A stretch of 64,000 bases of DNA from Eikenella longinqua (GTDB taxonomy: Bacteria > Pseudomonadota > Gammaproteobacteria > Burkholderiales > Neisseriaceae). The first letter of the stretch is position 1, and every line of letters starts with the position of its first letter. Both the position numbers and the translations under genes were made by a program. A model generated the notes under the pieces. The model was given only the letters and a program-made list of their open reading frames with translations, was not told the DNA's origin and did no database searches. Below, in pieces: positions 43,368 to 51,197 of the stretch. The stretch covers positions 248,001 to 312,000 of the forward strand of contig NZ_LXSL01000028.1 of the NCBI RefSeq assembly GCF_001648355.1, read 5' to 3'.

Positions 43368-44564
43368 ATGATTATCGAAATCACCGTACCCCCGCTGCCG
43401 GAAAGCGTTACCGAAGCCACCCTGATGAGCTGGCACAAAAAAGTGGGCGACTATGTGAACCGCGACGAAAACCTGATCGACCTCGAGACCGACAAAGTGG
43501 TGCTCGAGCTGCCCGCCCAGCAGGCCGGTGTGATTGTGGAAATCATCGAGCAAGACGGCGCCACCGTTACCGCCGGCCAGCTCTTGGCTAAAATCGACAC
43601 CGAAGCCAAAGCCGCCGCTGCCGCTCCGGCTGCCGCCCAAGCCCCGGCTGCCGCCCCCGCCGCAGGCCATGTGGCCGCTGCCGGCGCGCAAGCAGGCGTG
43701 GCCATGCCCGCCGCCGCCAAGCTGGCTGCCGAAAAAGGTGTGGACGTATCCGGCGTGCAAGGCTCTGGCCGCGACGGCCGCGTGCTGAAAGAAGACGTGG
43801 CCGCCATCCCCGCCGCCGCGCCCAAAGCCGCTGCCGCCCCCGCCGTGGCCGTGCCGCTGGGCGACCGCGTAGAACAGCGCGTGCCGATGAGCCGCTTGCG
43901 CCAGCGCGTGGCCGAGCGCCTGCTGCAATCCCAGTCGCAAAACGCCATCCTCACCACGTTTAACGAGGTGAACATGAAGCCGATTATGGATTTGCGCGCC
44001 AAATACAAAGACAAGTTCGAGAAACAGTATGGCGTGAAACTGGGCTTCATGTCCTTCTTCGTGAAAGCCGCCGTGGCCGCGCTGAAGAAATTCCCCGCCG
44101 TAAACGCCTCGATTGACGGCAACGACATCGTGTACCACGGCTACTTCGACATTGGCATCGCCGTGGGCAGCCCGCGCGGCCTGGTGGTGCCCATCCTGCG
44201 CAACGCCGACCAGATGAGCATCGCCGACATTGAGCTGGCCATCGTGGACTACGCCAACAAAGCCAAGAGCGGCAAAATCGCCATCGAAGACCTCACCGGC
44301 GGCACCTTCAGCATCACCAACGGCGGCACCTTCGGCTCGATGATGTCCACCCCCATCATCAACCCGCCGCAGTCTGCCATCTTGGGCATGCACGCCACCA
44401 AAGAACGCGCCGTGGTGGAAAACGGCCAAGTTGTAGTACGCCCGATGATGTACCTGGCCCTCTCCTACGACCACCGCATCATCGACGGCCGCGAAGCCGT
44501 GCTCACCTTGGTAACCATCAAAGAAGCCCTCGAAGACCCGGCCCGCCTGATTCTGGAAATCTAA
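43368..44564 (+). CDS. sucB: 2-oxoglutarate dehydrogenase E2 (dihydrolipoyl succinyltransferase)
   Basis: 398 residues. Lipoyl domain (1-75, lipoyl lysine near residue 43 in DLETDKVVLE), an Ala/Pro linker, E3-binding domain (GVDVSGVQGSGRDGRVLKEDV), then the catalytic acyltransferase domain with the active-site histidine in SYDHRIIDGREAV near residue 368. AAAGGA precedes the start. lpd, the E3 gene, does not follow. Confidence 0.96.
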   Translation: MIIEITVPPLPESVTEATLMSWHKKVGDYVNRDENLIDLETDKVVLELPAQQAGVIVEIIEQDGATVTAGQLLAKIDTEAKAAAAAPAAAQAPAAAPAAGHVAAAGAQAGVAMPAAAKLAAEKGVDVSGVQGSGRDGRVLKEDVAAIPAAAPKAAAAPAVAVPLGDRVEQRVPMSRLRQRVAERLLQSQSQNAILTTFNEVNMKPIMDLRAKYKDKFEKQYGVKLGFMSFFVKAAVAALKKFPAVNASIDGNDIVYHGYFDIGIAVGSPRGLVVPILRNADQMSIADIELAIVDYANKAKSGKIAIEDLTGGTFSITNGGTFGSMMSTPIINPPQSAILGMHATKERAVVENGQVVVRPMMYLALSYDHRIIDGREAVLTLVTIKEALEDPARLILEI

Positions 44565-44596
44565 TCCTTTCCGCAATCTAAGCCCTTAGCGGCATC

Positions 44597-44629
44597 AGGC
44601 TACCTGAAAAACCATTTTTCAGGTAGCCT
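44597..44629. terminator. inverted DUS pair after sucB
   Basis: AGGCTACCTGAAAAA (44597-44611), three-base loop, TTTTTCAGGTAGCCT (44615-44629). A perfect 15-bp stem 33 bases after the sucB stop. Confidence 0.6.
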
Positions 44630-44751
44630 TACTCTTTGCCAATCAAACAGCATTGCAGGCTACCTGAAAACTAAACTCCAGTGAAATGAAACACAACGCA
44701 GCCAAAGTTCTGCACAGCTAAATTTTCAGGTAGCCCCAAACAGGAAACACC

Positions 44752-45204
44752 ATGACCGACACCACCGTCCACCTCTACACCGACGGCGCCTGCAAAGGCA
44801 ATCCCGGCCCCGGCGGCTGGGGCGTACTGCTACGCTACGGCGCACACGAAAAAGAACTCTGCGGCGGCGAGCCCGACACCACCAACAACCGCATGGAGCT
44901 CACCGCCGTCATCCGCGGCCTCCAAGCCCTCACCCGCCCCTGCCGCGTCGCCATCCACACCGACTCCCAATACGTGAAAAACGGCATGGAAAGCTGGATA
45001 CACGGCTGGAAACGCAACGGCTGGAAAACCGCCGCCAAAAAGCCCGTGAAAAACGCCGAACTGTGGCAGCAGCTCGACCAGCTCGTCGTCCGGCACCAAG
45101 TATCCTGGCAATGGGTCAAAGGCCACGCCGGCCACGCCGAAAACGAACGCGCCGACCAGCTCGCCAACCAAGGCGCCGCCTCACTACACGGCAGCCAACA
45201 ATAA
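44752..45204 (+). CDS. rnhA: ribonuclease HI
   Basis: 150 residues. Cleaves RNA in RNA-DNA hybrids. The active-site region YTDGACKGNPGPGGWG holds the first aspartate (D11), with E in NNRMELTAVI, D in IHTDSQYVKNG and the last D in ENERADQLAN. Typical length. An uptake sequence and part of the AAAGTTCTGC repeat lie upstream. Confidence 0.95.
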   Translation: MTDTTVHLYTDGACKGNPGPGGWGVLLRYGAHEKELCGGEPDTTNNRMELTAVIRGLQALTRPCRVAIHTDSQYVKNGMESWIHGWKRNGWKTAAKKPVKNAELWQQLDQLVVRHQVSWQWVKGHAGHAENERADQLANQGAASLHGSQQ

Positions 45205-45263
45205 CAATAATAATCAAATTATTAACACAACTTACCAAAACCGCCGCCGCAGCCAATCCACAG

Positions 45264-45292
45264 TTGGCGTTCCGCCCGCCATCTGATAGAAT
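45264..45292 (+). promoter_or_regulatory. candidate greA promoter
   Basis: TTGGCG (45264-45269), 17-base spacer, TAGAAT (45287-45292); start near 45299, giving a 139-base leader. Confidence 0.5.
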
Positions 45293-45298
45293 AGCGCC

Positions 45299-45393
45299 CG
45301 ATTCAGTCAATCAGCGCGTGGTGAGAGCCACCTTTTGATTGGCCAAAAAATTGATTCCACAAGCCGCCGGCCTATGGCGGCTTGCATTTTTAT
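45299..45393 (+). ncRNA. possible greA leader RNA / attenuator
   Basis: The greA leader contains an intrinsic terminator: CAAGCCGCC (45360-45368), loop GGCCTAT, GGCGGCTTG (45376-45384), then CATTTTT. A small stem GTGG/CCAC (near 45319-45333) lies before it. Premature stopping would release an RNA of about 95 bases. In E. coli, greA has an analogous leader RNA (GraL). Whether this one is homologous cannot be judged from sequence alone. Confidence 0.5.
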
Positions 45394-45437
45394 GTAAAAA
45401 CGGCTGCCATGCGCAGCCACCTCCTGCGGAGAAACCC

Positions 45438-45914
45438 ATGCAAAAGATCCCCCTAACCGTACGCGGCGCCGAGCTGCTCAAGCAAGAACTCCAGCGCCTC
45501 AAGAGCATCGAGCGCCCCGCCATCATCGAAGCCATCGCCGAAGCCCGCACCCACGGCGACTTGTCTGAAAACGCCGAATACGAAGCCGCCAAAGAAAAAC
45601 AAGGCTTTATCGAAGGCCGCATTTCCGAATTGGAAAACAAGCTCTCCATCGCCCACATCATCGACCCCACCGAAATCCACGCCGAAGGCAAAATCGTGTT
45701 CGGCAGCACCGTGGCGCTGGAAGACTTGGAAAACGAAACCCAAGTGCGCTACCAAATCGTCGGCGACGACGAAGCCGACCTCAAAGACAACAAAATCTCC
45801 ATCAGTTCCCCCATCGCCCGCGCCCTGATCGGCAAAGAAGAAGGCGACATTGCCGAAGTGCAGGCACCCGGCGGCATCCGCGAATACGAAGTGATCGAAG
45901 TGCTGTATATCTAA
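45438..45914 (+). CDS. greA: transcription elongation factor GreA
   Basis: 158 residues. Inserts its coiled coil into RNA polymerase's secondary channel to trigger transcript cleavage in stalled complexes. N-terminal coiled coil with the acidic tip GDLSENAEYEAAKEKQ (near residue 41), C-terminal FKBP-like domain ending VEVLYI-like EYEVIEVLYI. GCGGAGAAACCC precedes ATG 45438; the frame is open upstream to 45339. Confidence 0.95.
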   Translation: MQKIPLTVRGAELLKQELQRLKSIERPAIIEAIAEARTHGDLSENAEYEAAKEKQGFIEGRISELENKLSIAHIIDPTEIHAEGKIVFGSTVALEDLENETQVRYQIVGDDEADLKDNKISISSPIARALIGKEEGDIAEVQAPGGIREYEVIEVLYI

Positions 45915-45927
45915 GCACAGCCGGCAA

Positions 45928-46533
45928 ATGAACCGCGATTTCAACCCCTACCAAGCCCCGCAAAGCCAAGACTACCGCCCGCAAAGCAGCCCCGAATGCT
46001 GGCGGGAAGGCAAACGCGTCTTCCTGCCCAACGGCGCCGACCTGCCCTGCCGCTGCATCCGCTGCGGCGCGGAAGCCGAACCGCCGCGCCGGGCAAAAAA
46101 GCTGTTTTGGTATCATCCCGCTTGGAATCTGCTGCTGGTGCCGCTGATATTTATTGCTTGGCTCATTGCCTTAATCATCGCGCTGTGCGTGCGCAAAACA
46201 CTACAAATCCACCCCGCCCTCTGCCCGCAACACCAGCGGCAGATGCGCCGGCTGTTTTGGGGCGTGCCCGCCTTGGTGCTGGTGTTGCTGTTGCTGCCGA
46301 TGCCCATACTCACCGGATCCATTTCGTTTTTAAGCGGAATCCTCACGCCCGATCTGATTATTTTTTGGTATTGCGGCATCATTATCTTCTGCCTTATCTT
46401 CGCCATTGCCACCTCTCCCCTGCGTCCGCGCATGGTGAAAATGACCGAAGAATACAGCATCCTCAAAGGCTTCGGCCAAGGCTTCCTCGACACCCTGCCG
46501 GAAGAATACGAAGCCAAAAGCCGTTGGGATTAG
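45928..46533 (+). CDS. hypothetical membrane protein with zinc-ribbon motif
   Basis: 201 residues, not recognised. The N-terminal 65 residues contain a CRCIRCG cysteine cluster, likely one half of a zinc site. Three to four membrane helices follow (about 66-90, 112-132, 145-165), and a charged C-terminus ends EEYEAKSRWD. Only 13 bases follow greA, so the two may be co-transcribed. A strong terminator follows at 46612. Confidence 0.72.
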   Translation: MNRDFNPYQAPQSQDYRPQSSPECWREGKRVFLPNGADLPCRCIRCGAEAEPPRRAKKLFWYHPAWNLLLVPLIFIAWLIALIIALCVRKTLQIHPALCPQHQRQMRRLFWGVPALVLVLLLLPMPILTGSISFLSGILTPDLIIFWYCGIIIFCLIFAIATSPLRPRMVKMTEEYSILKGFGQGFLDTLPEEYEAKSRWD

Positions 46534-46611
46534 CCGCTCACTCAACCCACTCCGCAACAATGCGGCAAAAGGCTACCTGAAAATACAGCCGAATCAAAAA
46601 TGGGAGCAGTA

Positions 46612-46655
46612 AAAACCGCTGGAAGGCCGCAAAGCCGGATTTCCAGCGGTTTTAT
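46612..46655. terminator. strong bidirectional terminator
   Basis: AAAACCGCTGGAA (46612-46624) and TTCCAGCGGTTTT (46641-46653) form a perfect 13-bp stem enclosing a small GGC/GCC hairpin, flanked by A and T runs. Ends the transcript of the membrane-protein gene. Not built from the uptake sequence. Confidence 0.8.
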
Positions 46656-46819
46656 TGCCCCTTCCCTTGCCCCTCAGCCCGCCAACCTCAAGCCTGCCCC
46701 TGACTGTTACGTTATACAGCAATATAAAATCAAACAAATCAATAAATTACTTGCCATCAGCCTTATTTGCGCCTACCATATCCCCACACATCCATCACCC
46801 CGCAAGAAAGGACGCGAAA

Positions 46820-47158
46820 ATGAGCAACTGCCACACCCATCCCCACCATGAACACATCCACGGCGCCGGCTGCGGCCACACCGCCATCAAACACGGCGAC
46901 CACATCGACTACATCCACGACGGCCATCTGCACCACGCCCACAACGGCCACTACGACGAACACAGCCTCGAAGTCAGCGCCACCAACCCCGACGGCTGCC
47001 ACCCCGTGCACAGCTGCGGCAGCCACGTTCACGGCCCCGGCTGCGGCCACGAAGCCGTGCCCCACGGCAACCACACCGACTACATCGTAAACGGCCGCCT
47101 GCACCACCAGCACGGCGACCACTGCGACGACCACGGCCCGGTGGAAATCGTCAAATAA
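46820..47158 (+). CDS. histidine-rich metal-binding protein with two repeats
   Basis: 112 residues, of which 28 are histidine and six cysteine. Two copies of a unit: HIHGAGCGHTAIKHGDHIDY...HDGHLHHAHNGHYDEH and HVHGPGCGHEAVPHGNHTDY...NGRLHHQHGDHCDDH. No signal peptide or membrane segment, so cytoplasmic. Probably binds zinc, nickel or copper as a store or chaperone; the family is known only as a hypothetical metal-binding protein. AAGAAAGGA precedes ATG 46820; an upstream extension (to 46655) is non-coding in character. Confidence 0.85.
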   Translation: MSNCHTHPHHEHIHGAGCGHTAIKHGDHIDYIHDGHLHHAHNGHYDEHSLEVSATNPDGCHPVHSCGSHVHGPGCGHEAVPHGNHTDYIVNGRLHHQHGDHCDDHGPVEIVK

Positions 47159-47191
47159 TCCGCCGATCAGTTTTCATTTTGTTCAAACTAT

Positions 47192-47231
47192 TTTTCAGGT
47201 AGCCTCCACCCATCGGCAGGCTACCTGAAAA
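47192..47231. terminator. inverted DUS pair after the His-rich gene
   Basis: TTTTCAGGTAGCCT and AGGCTACCTGAAAA, 14-bp stem with a 12-base loop, 34 bases after the stop. Confidence 0.55.
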
Positions 47232-47340
47232 CCTTTCCGCCATCTCATCCAACCTTTTCCAGCCAGCCTCCCGCCGCCAACATCCACCGCCCTTTCTGTT
47301 AAAATCAACCCATCTCCCCCCTCTCGGAAAGCACCCCATC

Positions 47341-48624
47341 ATGAACAAAAAAATCCTCATCGGCGGCATTGCCGGCGTCCTCCTCATCGGCGGCGCAGCC
47401 GCAGGCGGCAGCCTCTACGCCGACAAACGCCTCACCGACACCGTATATTCCCCCGAGCTCATGCAGCGCTCCTTCGGCCTGGCCAACTTCCAAGCCCAAA
47501 CCAACATGGGCGCCTTCAACGGCACCGCCCAATGGCAAGGCGACTTCCTGCCCGACCCCTGCCGCCCCGAACAGAAAATCACCATCCGCGGCACCGACAC
47601 CCTGCGCCGCTCCTTCGCCGGCTACCAAATCGACACCAAAGTCTACATCGTTTCCGATTCCGAAGAATTAAACCGCATCCTGCCCCAAGGCTTCCTGCTC
47701 AATGCCCGCCACCACATCTCCTGGAGCGGCAACGTGCAAACCAGCATCCAAGTGCCCGGCCGCAGCGTGCAGAAAGACGGCACCACCATCACCTGGCAAG
47801 ACATCAGCGGCAGCGCCACCCTACACAAAGAAAACGACGAGCTCGTGCCCGACGAAGTGCAATTCAACATCCCCTCCATCCAAGTGCAAGCCGATCGCGC
47901 CACCTTCGCCCTGCAAAACATCAGCCACCGCAGCCGCCACGCCTTCATCGGCCACGGCAGCCTCCAATCCGGCAACGCCGAAACCACCCTCGCCAGCCTC
48001 AGCTTCAGCAGCACCCCCGGCCACAGCATCGTGCTCAACAACCTCACCAGCACCAGCAGCCAAAACATCAACGGCCAAAACATCGGCTGGGGCAGCCGCT
48101 TCAACATCGAGCGCATCAACATCACCCAGCCCAACGGCACACACACCATCCAAGACCTGCGCCTCAACACCGTGCTCAACGGCCTCGCCACCCCCGCCGT
48201 GCAAGCCTTCAGCGACCTCATGGCACGCCAGCGCAGCAGCTGCATTCCGCAAGAAGAGCTCAAAGCCAAGCTCAGCGAAATCGCCACCGCCGTGCTCAAC
48301 AGCGGCCTGAGCATCCAAGCCCAAGGCAACCAAATCAAGCTCGACGGCGCCCCCCTCACCGCCGACGCCCAGCTCACCCTGCCCCCCGGCCAATACGCCA
48401 ACCTTGACCAAGTCAACCCCAGCACCCTGCTGAGCAAACTGCAATACCGCGCCGACATCCGCATCAGCAAAGGCTTCATCAGCGCCGCCGGCCGCACCTT
48501 CGCCGACTGGTCCAACAGCAGCCACAGCGAAGCCGACACCCAGCAGATTATCGACAAACTGCTCGCCCAGCCCGGCGCCAGCCAAGAAGGCGACACCATC
48601 CGCCTCAGCTACCAGCAGCCCTAA
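47341..48624 (+). CDS. DUF945 (YdgA-like) protein
   Basis: 427 residues. Residues 5-25 are a signal or anchor (ILIGGIAGVLLIGGAAAGGSLYA), the rest a beta-rich repetitive periplasmic domain with many short N/Q/S-rich strands. Matches the DUF945/YdgA style of Gram-negative periplasmic proteins; function unknown. The start ATG at 47341 follows GGAAAGCACCCC. Confidence 0.75.
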   Translation: MNKKILIGGIAGVLLIGGAAAGGSLYADKRLTDTVYSPELMQRSFGLANFQAQTNMGAFNGTAQWQGDFLPDPCRPEQKITIRGTDTLRRSFAGYQIDTKVYIVSDSEELNRILPQGFLLNARHHISWSGNVQTSIQVPGRSVQKDGTTITWQDISGSATLHKENDELVPDEVQFNIPSIQVQADRATFALQNISHRSRHAFIGHGSLQSGNAETTLASLSFSSTPGHSIVLNNLTSTSSQNINGQNIGWGSRFNIERINITQPNGTHTIQDLRLNTVLNGLATPAVQAFSDLMARQRSSCIPQEELKAKLSEIATAVLNSGLSIQAQGNQIKLDGAPLTADAQLTLPPGQYANLDQVNPSTLLSKLQYRADIRISKGFISAAGRTFADWSNSSHSEADTQQIIDKLLAQPGASQEGDTIRLSYQQP

Positions 48625-48639
48625 CCCCGCCGCACAGCA

Positions 48640-48676
48640 AACGGCTACCTGAAACCATTTTCAGGTAGCCGTTTTT
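48640..48676 (+). terminator. terminator built from DUS, after the DUF945 gene
   Basis: AACGGCTACCTGAAA, loop CCA-T, TTTCAGGTAGCCGTT, then a T run (TTTTTG). The best example in this window of an uptake-sequence pair with a true intrinsic-terminator T tract. Confidence 0.75.
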
Positions 48677-48695
48677 GTCTGATACGGCCGATAAA

Positions 48696-48738
48696 TTTTC
48701 AGGTAGCCTCTTGGTGTACGAAAGGCTACCTGAAAACT
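48696..48738. terminator. inverted DUS pair beyond dut
   Basis: TTTTCAGGTAGCCT near 48696-48709 and AGGCTACCTGAAAA near 48723-48736. It terminates the dut transcript from the right; it lies 12 bases after the dut stop. Confidence 0.55.
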
Positions 48739-48749
48739 TTATTCCCCCA

Positions 48750-49202
48750 TCACATCCGCCCCGTGCTGCCGAAGCCGCCTTCGCCGCGCGTGCTTTCGGC
48801 AAACTCGTCCACCACTTTAAACTCGGGCTGCACCACCGGCACAATCACCATCTGCGCCACGCGCGCCATCGGCTCGATGGTGAAGCTTTCGCTGCTGCGG
48901 TTCCACAGCGAAATTTTCAGCTCGCCCTGGTAGTCGGAATCGATCAGGCCCACCAAGTTGCCCAGCACGATGCCGTTTTTGTGGCCGAGGCCGGAGCGCG
49001 GCAGCAGCACGGCGGCATAAGCGGGGTTGGCCAAGTGGATGGCGATGCCGGTGGGCACGAGGTAGGTGGCGCCGGGGGCGAGCTCGACGGCTTCGTCCAG
49101 GCAGGCGCGCAAATCGAGGCCGGCGGCGCCGGGGGTGGCGTAGTGCGGCAGGTGCTCCTGCATTTTGGGGTTGAGGATTTTGAGTTCGACGGTGGGGGTC
49201 AT
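48750..49202 (-). CDS. dut: dUTP diphosphatase
   Basis: 150 residues. Hydrolyses dUTP to dUMP and pyrophosphate, limiting uracil in DNA. Motifs 1-5 of trimeric dUTPases appear: TPGAAGLDLRACL, LPRSGLGHKNGIVLGNLVGLIDSDYQGE, FTIEPMARVAQMVIVPV, and the glycine-rich STRGEGGFGSTGRM tail. Start at MTPTVELK (49202), with AGAGG before it; an in-frame ATG ten codons upstream is possible. Confidence 0.95.
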   Translation of the reverse strand: MTPTVELKILNPKMQEHLPHYATPGAAGLDLRACLDEAVELAPGATYLVPTGIAIHLANPAYAAVLLPRSGLGHKNGIVLGNLVGLIDSDYQGELKISLWNRSSESFTIEPMARVAQMVIVPVVQPEFKVVDEFAESTRGEGGFGSTGRM

Positions 49203-49240
49203 AGACGCCTCTTTAACTATTTGAATTTTCATGATGATAA

Positions 49241-49284
49241 ATTTTCAGGTAGCCTGCCGCAGGGCATAAAGGCTACCTGAAAAT
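49241..49284. terminator. inverted DUS pair between fabG and dut
   Basis: ATTTTCAGGTAGCCT and AGGCTACCTGAAAAT form a 15-bp stem with a 14-base loop, 17 bases after the fabG stop. Confidence 0.55.
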
Positions 49285-49300
49285 CCGGCTGCACTGCGGC

Positions 49301-50047
49301 TTAGGGCATCAGCATACCGCCGTTCACGTGCAGGGTTTGGCCGGTGATGTAGCGCGCCTGCTCGGAAGCGAGGAACAAAACGGCGGCGGCCACGTCGTCT
49401 GCTTCGCCGAATTTGCCCAGCGAAGTTTGCGCGGTAAATGCGGCGCGGACTTCTTCCGGCAGGGCTTGGGTCATGGCGGTATCGATGAAGCCGGGCGCCA
49501 CGCAGTTTACGGTAATGCCGCGGCTGCCCACTTCGCGCGCCAGGGATTTGGAAAAGCCGATGAGGCCGGCTTTGGCGGCGGCGTAGTTGCTCTGGCCGGC
49601 GTTGCCCATCGCGCCCACCACGGAAGTGATGCTGATGATGCGGCCGCCGCGCTGCTTCATCATGCCGCGCAACACGGCTTTGCTGGCGCGGAACACGGAT
49701 TTGAGATTCACCTGCATAATCTCGTCCCACTCTTCTTCTTTCATGCGCATCAACAAGTTGTCGCGCGTGATGCCGGCATTGTTCACCAAGATATCCAATT
49801 TGCCAAACTCTTTTTCGATGCCGGCAATCAGGTTTTCAATGCTGTTTTCTTCGTTGATTTCCAGCACGCGGCCATGCCCCTGCCATTGCGCCAGCTGCCG
49901 GCCGACGGCGGCGGCGCTTTCTTCGGTAATAGCAGTACCAATAACGGTAGCGCCGGCTTGCGCCAGCGTGGCGGCAATGGCCGCGCCGATACCGCGCGAG
50001 GCGCCGGTAACCAAGGCAATTTTTTGAGAGAGATTTTGGGTAAGCAT
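49301..50047 (-). CDS. fabG: 3-oxoacyl-ACP reductase
   Basis: 248 residues of the short-chain dehydrogenase family. Reduces 3-oxoacyl-ACP with NADPH. Cofactor motif TGASRGIGAAIAATLA, NNAGITRDNLLMRMKEEEW, and the catalytic S-Y-K set in SITSVVGAMGNAGQSNYAAAKAG. fabD lies directly upstream; acpP and fabH are not adjacent. Confidence 0.95.
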   Translation of the reverse strand: MLTQNLSQKIALVTGASRGIGAAIAATLAQAGATVIGTAITEESAAAVGRQLAQWQGHGRVLEINEENSIENLIAGIEKEFGKLDILVNNAGITRDNLLMRMKEEEWDEIMQVNLKSVFRASKAVLRGMMKQRGGRIISITSVVGAMGNAGQSNYAAAKAGLIGFSKSLAREVGSRGITVNCVAPGFIDTAMTQALPEEVRAAFTAQTSLGKFGEADDVAAAVLFLASEQARYITGQTLHVNGGMLMP

Positions 50048-50077
50048 ATCGGGATTCCTTTTCAGTGGGAAATGGGG

Positions 50078-50114
50078 TTTCAGGTAGCCTCCAAGCGTTG
50101 GAGGCTACCTGAAA
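50078..50114. terminator. 17-bp inverted repeat with DUS between fabD and fabG
   Basis: TTTCAGGTAGCCTCCAA, loop GCG, TTGGAGGCTACCTGAAA. Pairing continues beyond the uptake word. It lies in a gap between co-oriented fabD and fabG, directly after the fabD stop. Confidence 0.55.
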
Positions 50115-50115
50115 A

Positions 50116-51042
50116 TTAATGCGCGGCGATAAACGCGTCCACGGCTTCCTGCGAAGTGAGCGCGGCGCACGCGGCAGATTTGTCGATGCGTTTGGCCAGG
50201 CCGGCCAGCACCTTGCCCGGACCGCACTCGGCAGATTCGGCAAGGCCTTCGCGCACCAGGAGCGCCACGGTTTCCGTCCAGCGCACCGGGCTGTAAAGCT
50301 GGCGCACCAGCGCGTCTTTGATTTGCGCCGGGTCGGCATAAGAAGCCACGTCCACATTGTTGATCACGCGGATTTGCGGCGCCTGCAAGGCCACGTTTTG
50401 CAGCGCGGCGGCCAGCTTCTCGGCAGCGGGCTTCATCAGGCTGCAATGCGAAGGCACCGATACGGGCAGCGGCAGCGCGCGTTTGGCGCCGGCTTCCTTG
50501 GCGGCGGCCATGGCGCGTTCCACCGCGGCCGCGTCGCCCGCAATCACCACCTGGCCGGGCGAATTGAAGTTCACCGCCTCCACCACCTGCCCTTGCGCGG
50601 CAGCGGCGCAAACTTGGCGCACGGCATCGTCTTCCAAGCCCAACACGGCGGCCATCGCGCCCTGCCCCTGCGGCACGGCCGACTGCATCAGCTCGGCGCG
50701 CAGGCGCACCAGGCGCACGGCATCGGCAAAATCCAGGCTGCCCGCGGCCACCAGCGCGCTGTATTCGCCCAGGCTGTGCCCGGCCACGGCGGCGGGCGCT
50801 TTGCCGCCGGCTTCGAGGTAGGCGCGGTAGGTGGCCACGCCGGCGGCCAGCATCAGCGGCTGGGTATTCACGGTTTGGCCGATGAGGGCGGCGTCTTCGC
50901 CGTTCATCATCGCCCACAAATCCTGATTCAGCGCGGCGGAGGCTTCCTCGAAGGTGTGGCGCACCACGGATACGCCGTCGAAGCCGGCCATCATGTTCAG
51001 GCTCTGCGAGCCCTGGCCGGGAAAGAAAAAGGCAAAAGACAT
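50116..51042 (-). CDS. fabD: malonyl-CoA:ACP transacylase
   Basis: 308 residues. Transfers malonyl from CoA to ACP for fatty acid elongation. The N-terminal FFFPGQGSQ motif and the active-site serine S90 in VAGHSLGEYSALVAAG are present; a histidine in SVPSHCSLM fits the catalytic pair. GAAACCCC precedes the ATG. Confidence 0.95.
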   Translation of the reverse strand: MSFAFFFPGQGSQSLNMMAGFDGVSVVRHTFEEASAALNQDLWAMMNGEDAALIGQTVNTQPLMLAAGVATYRAYLEAGGKAPAAVAGHSLGEYSALVAAGSLDFADAVRLVRLRAELMQSAVPQGQGAMAAVLGLEDDAVRQVCAAAAQGQVVEAVNFNSPGQVVIAGDAAAVERAMAAAKEAGAKRALPLPVSVPSHCSLMKPAAEKLAAALQNVALQAPQIRVINNVDVASYADPAQIKDALVRQLYSPVRWTETVALLVREGLAESAECGPGKVLAGLAKRIDKSAACAALTSQEAVDAFIAAH

Positions 51043-51086
51043 GGGGTTTCCTTATCTGAAAGAGAGGGAGAGTGTTGGCATCATAC

Positions 51087-51125
51087 AGGCTACCTGAAAA
51101 GCAATTCGGATTTTTCAGGTAGCCT
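51087..51125. terminator. inverted DUS pair between guaB and fabD (a)
   Basis: AGGCTACCTGAAAA (51087-51100) and TTTTTCAGGTAGCCT (51111-51125); 14-bp stem. First of two such pairs in the 155-base gap. Confidence 0.5.
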
Positions 51126-51146
51126 CATATCGGTTTGCCGCTGCAA

Positions 51147-51188
51147 AAGGCTACCTGAAAAACAGCATGCCGTATTTTCAGGTAGCCT
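51147..51188. terminator. inverted DUS pair after guaB (b)
   Basis: AAGGCTACCTGAAAA (51147-51161) and TTTTCAGGTAGCCT (51175-51188), 14-bp stem, ten bases past the guaB stop. Confidence 0.55.
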
Positions 51189-51197
51189 CACATCGCA

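Noticed and set aside
46690..46730. Zur-like site before the histidine-rich gene
   Set aside because: CTGTTACGTTATACAG is only weakly palindromic (4 bases per arm) and does not match a Zur box well enough.
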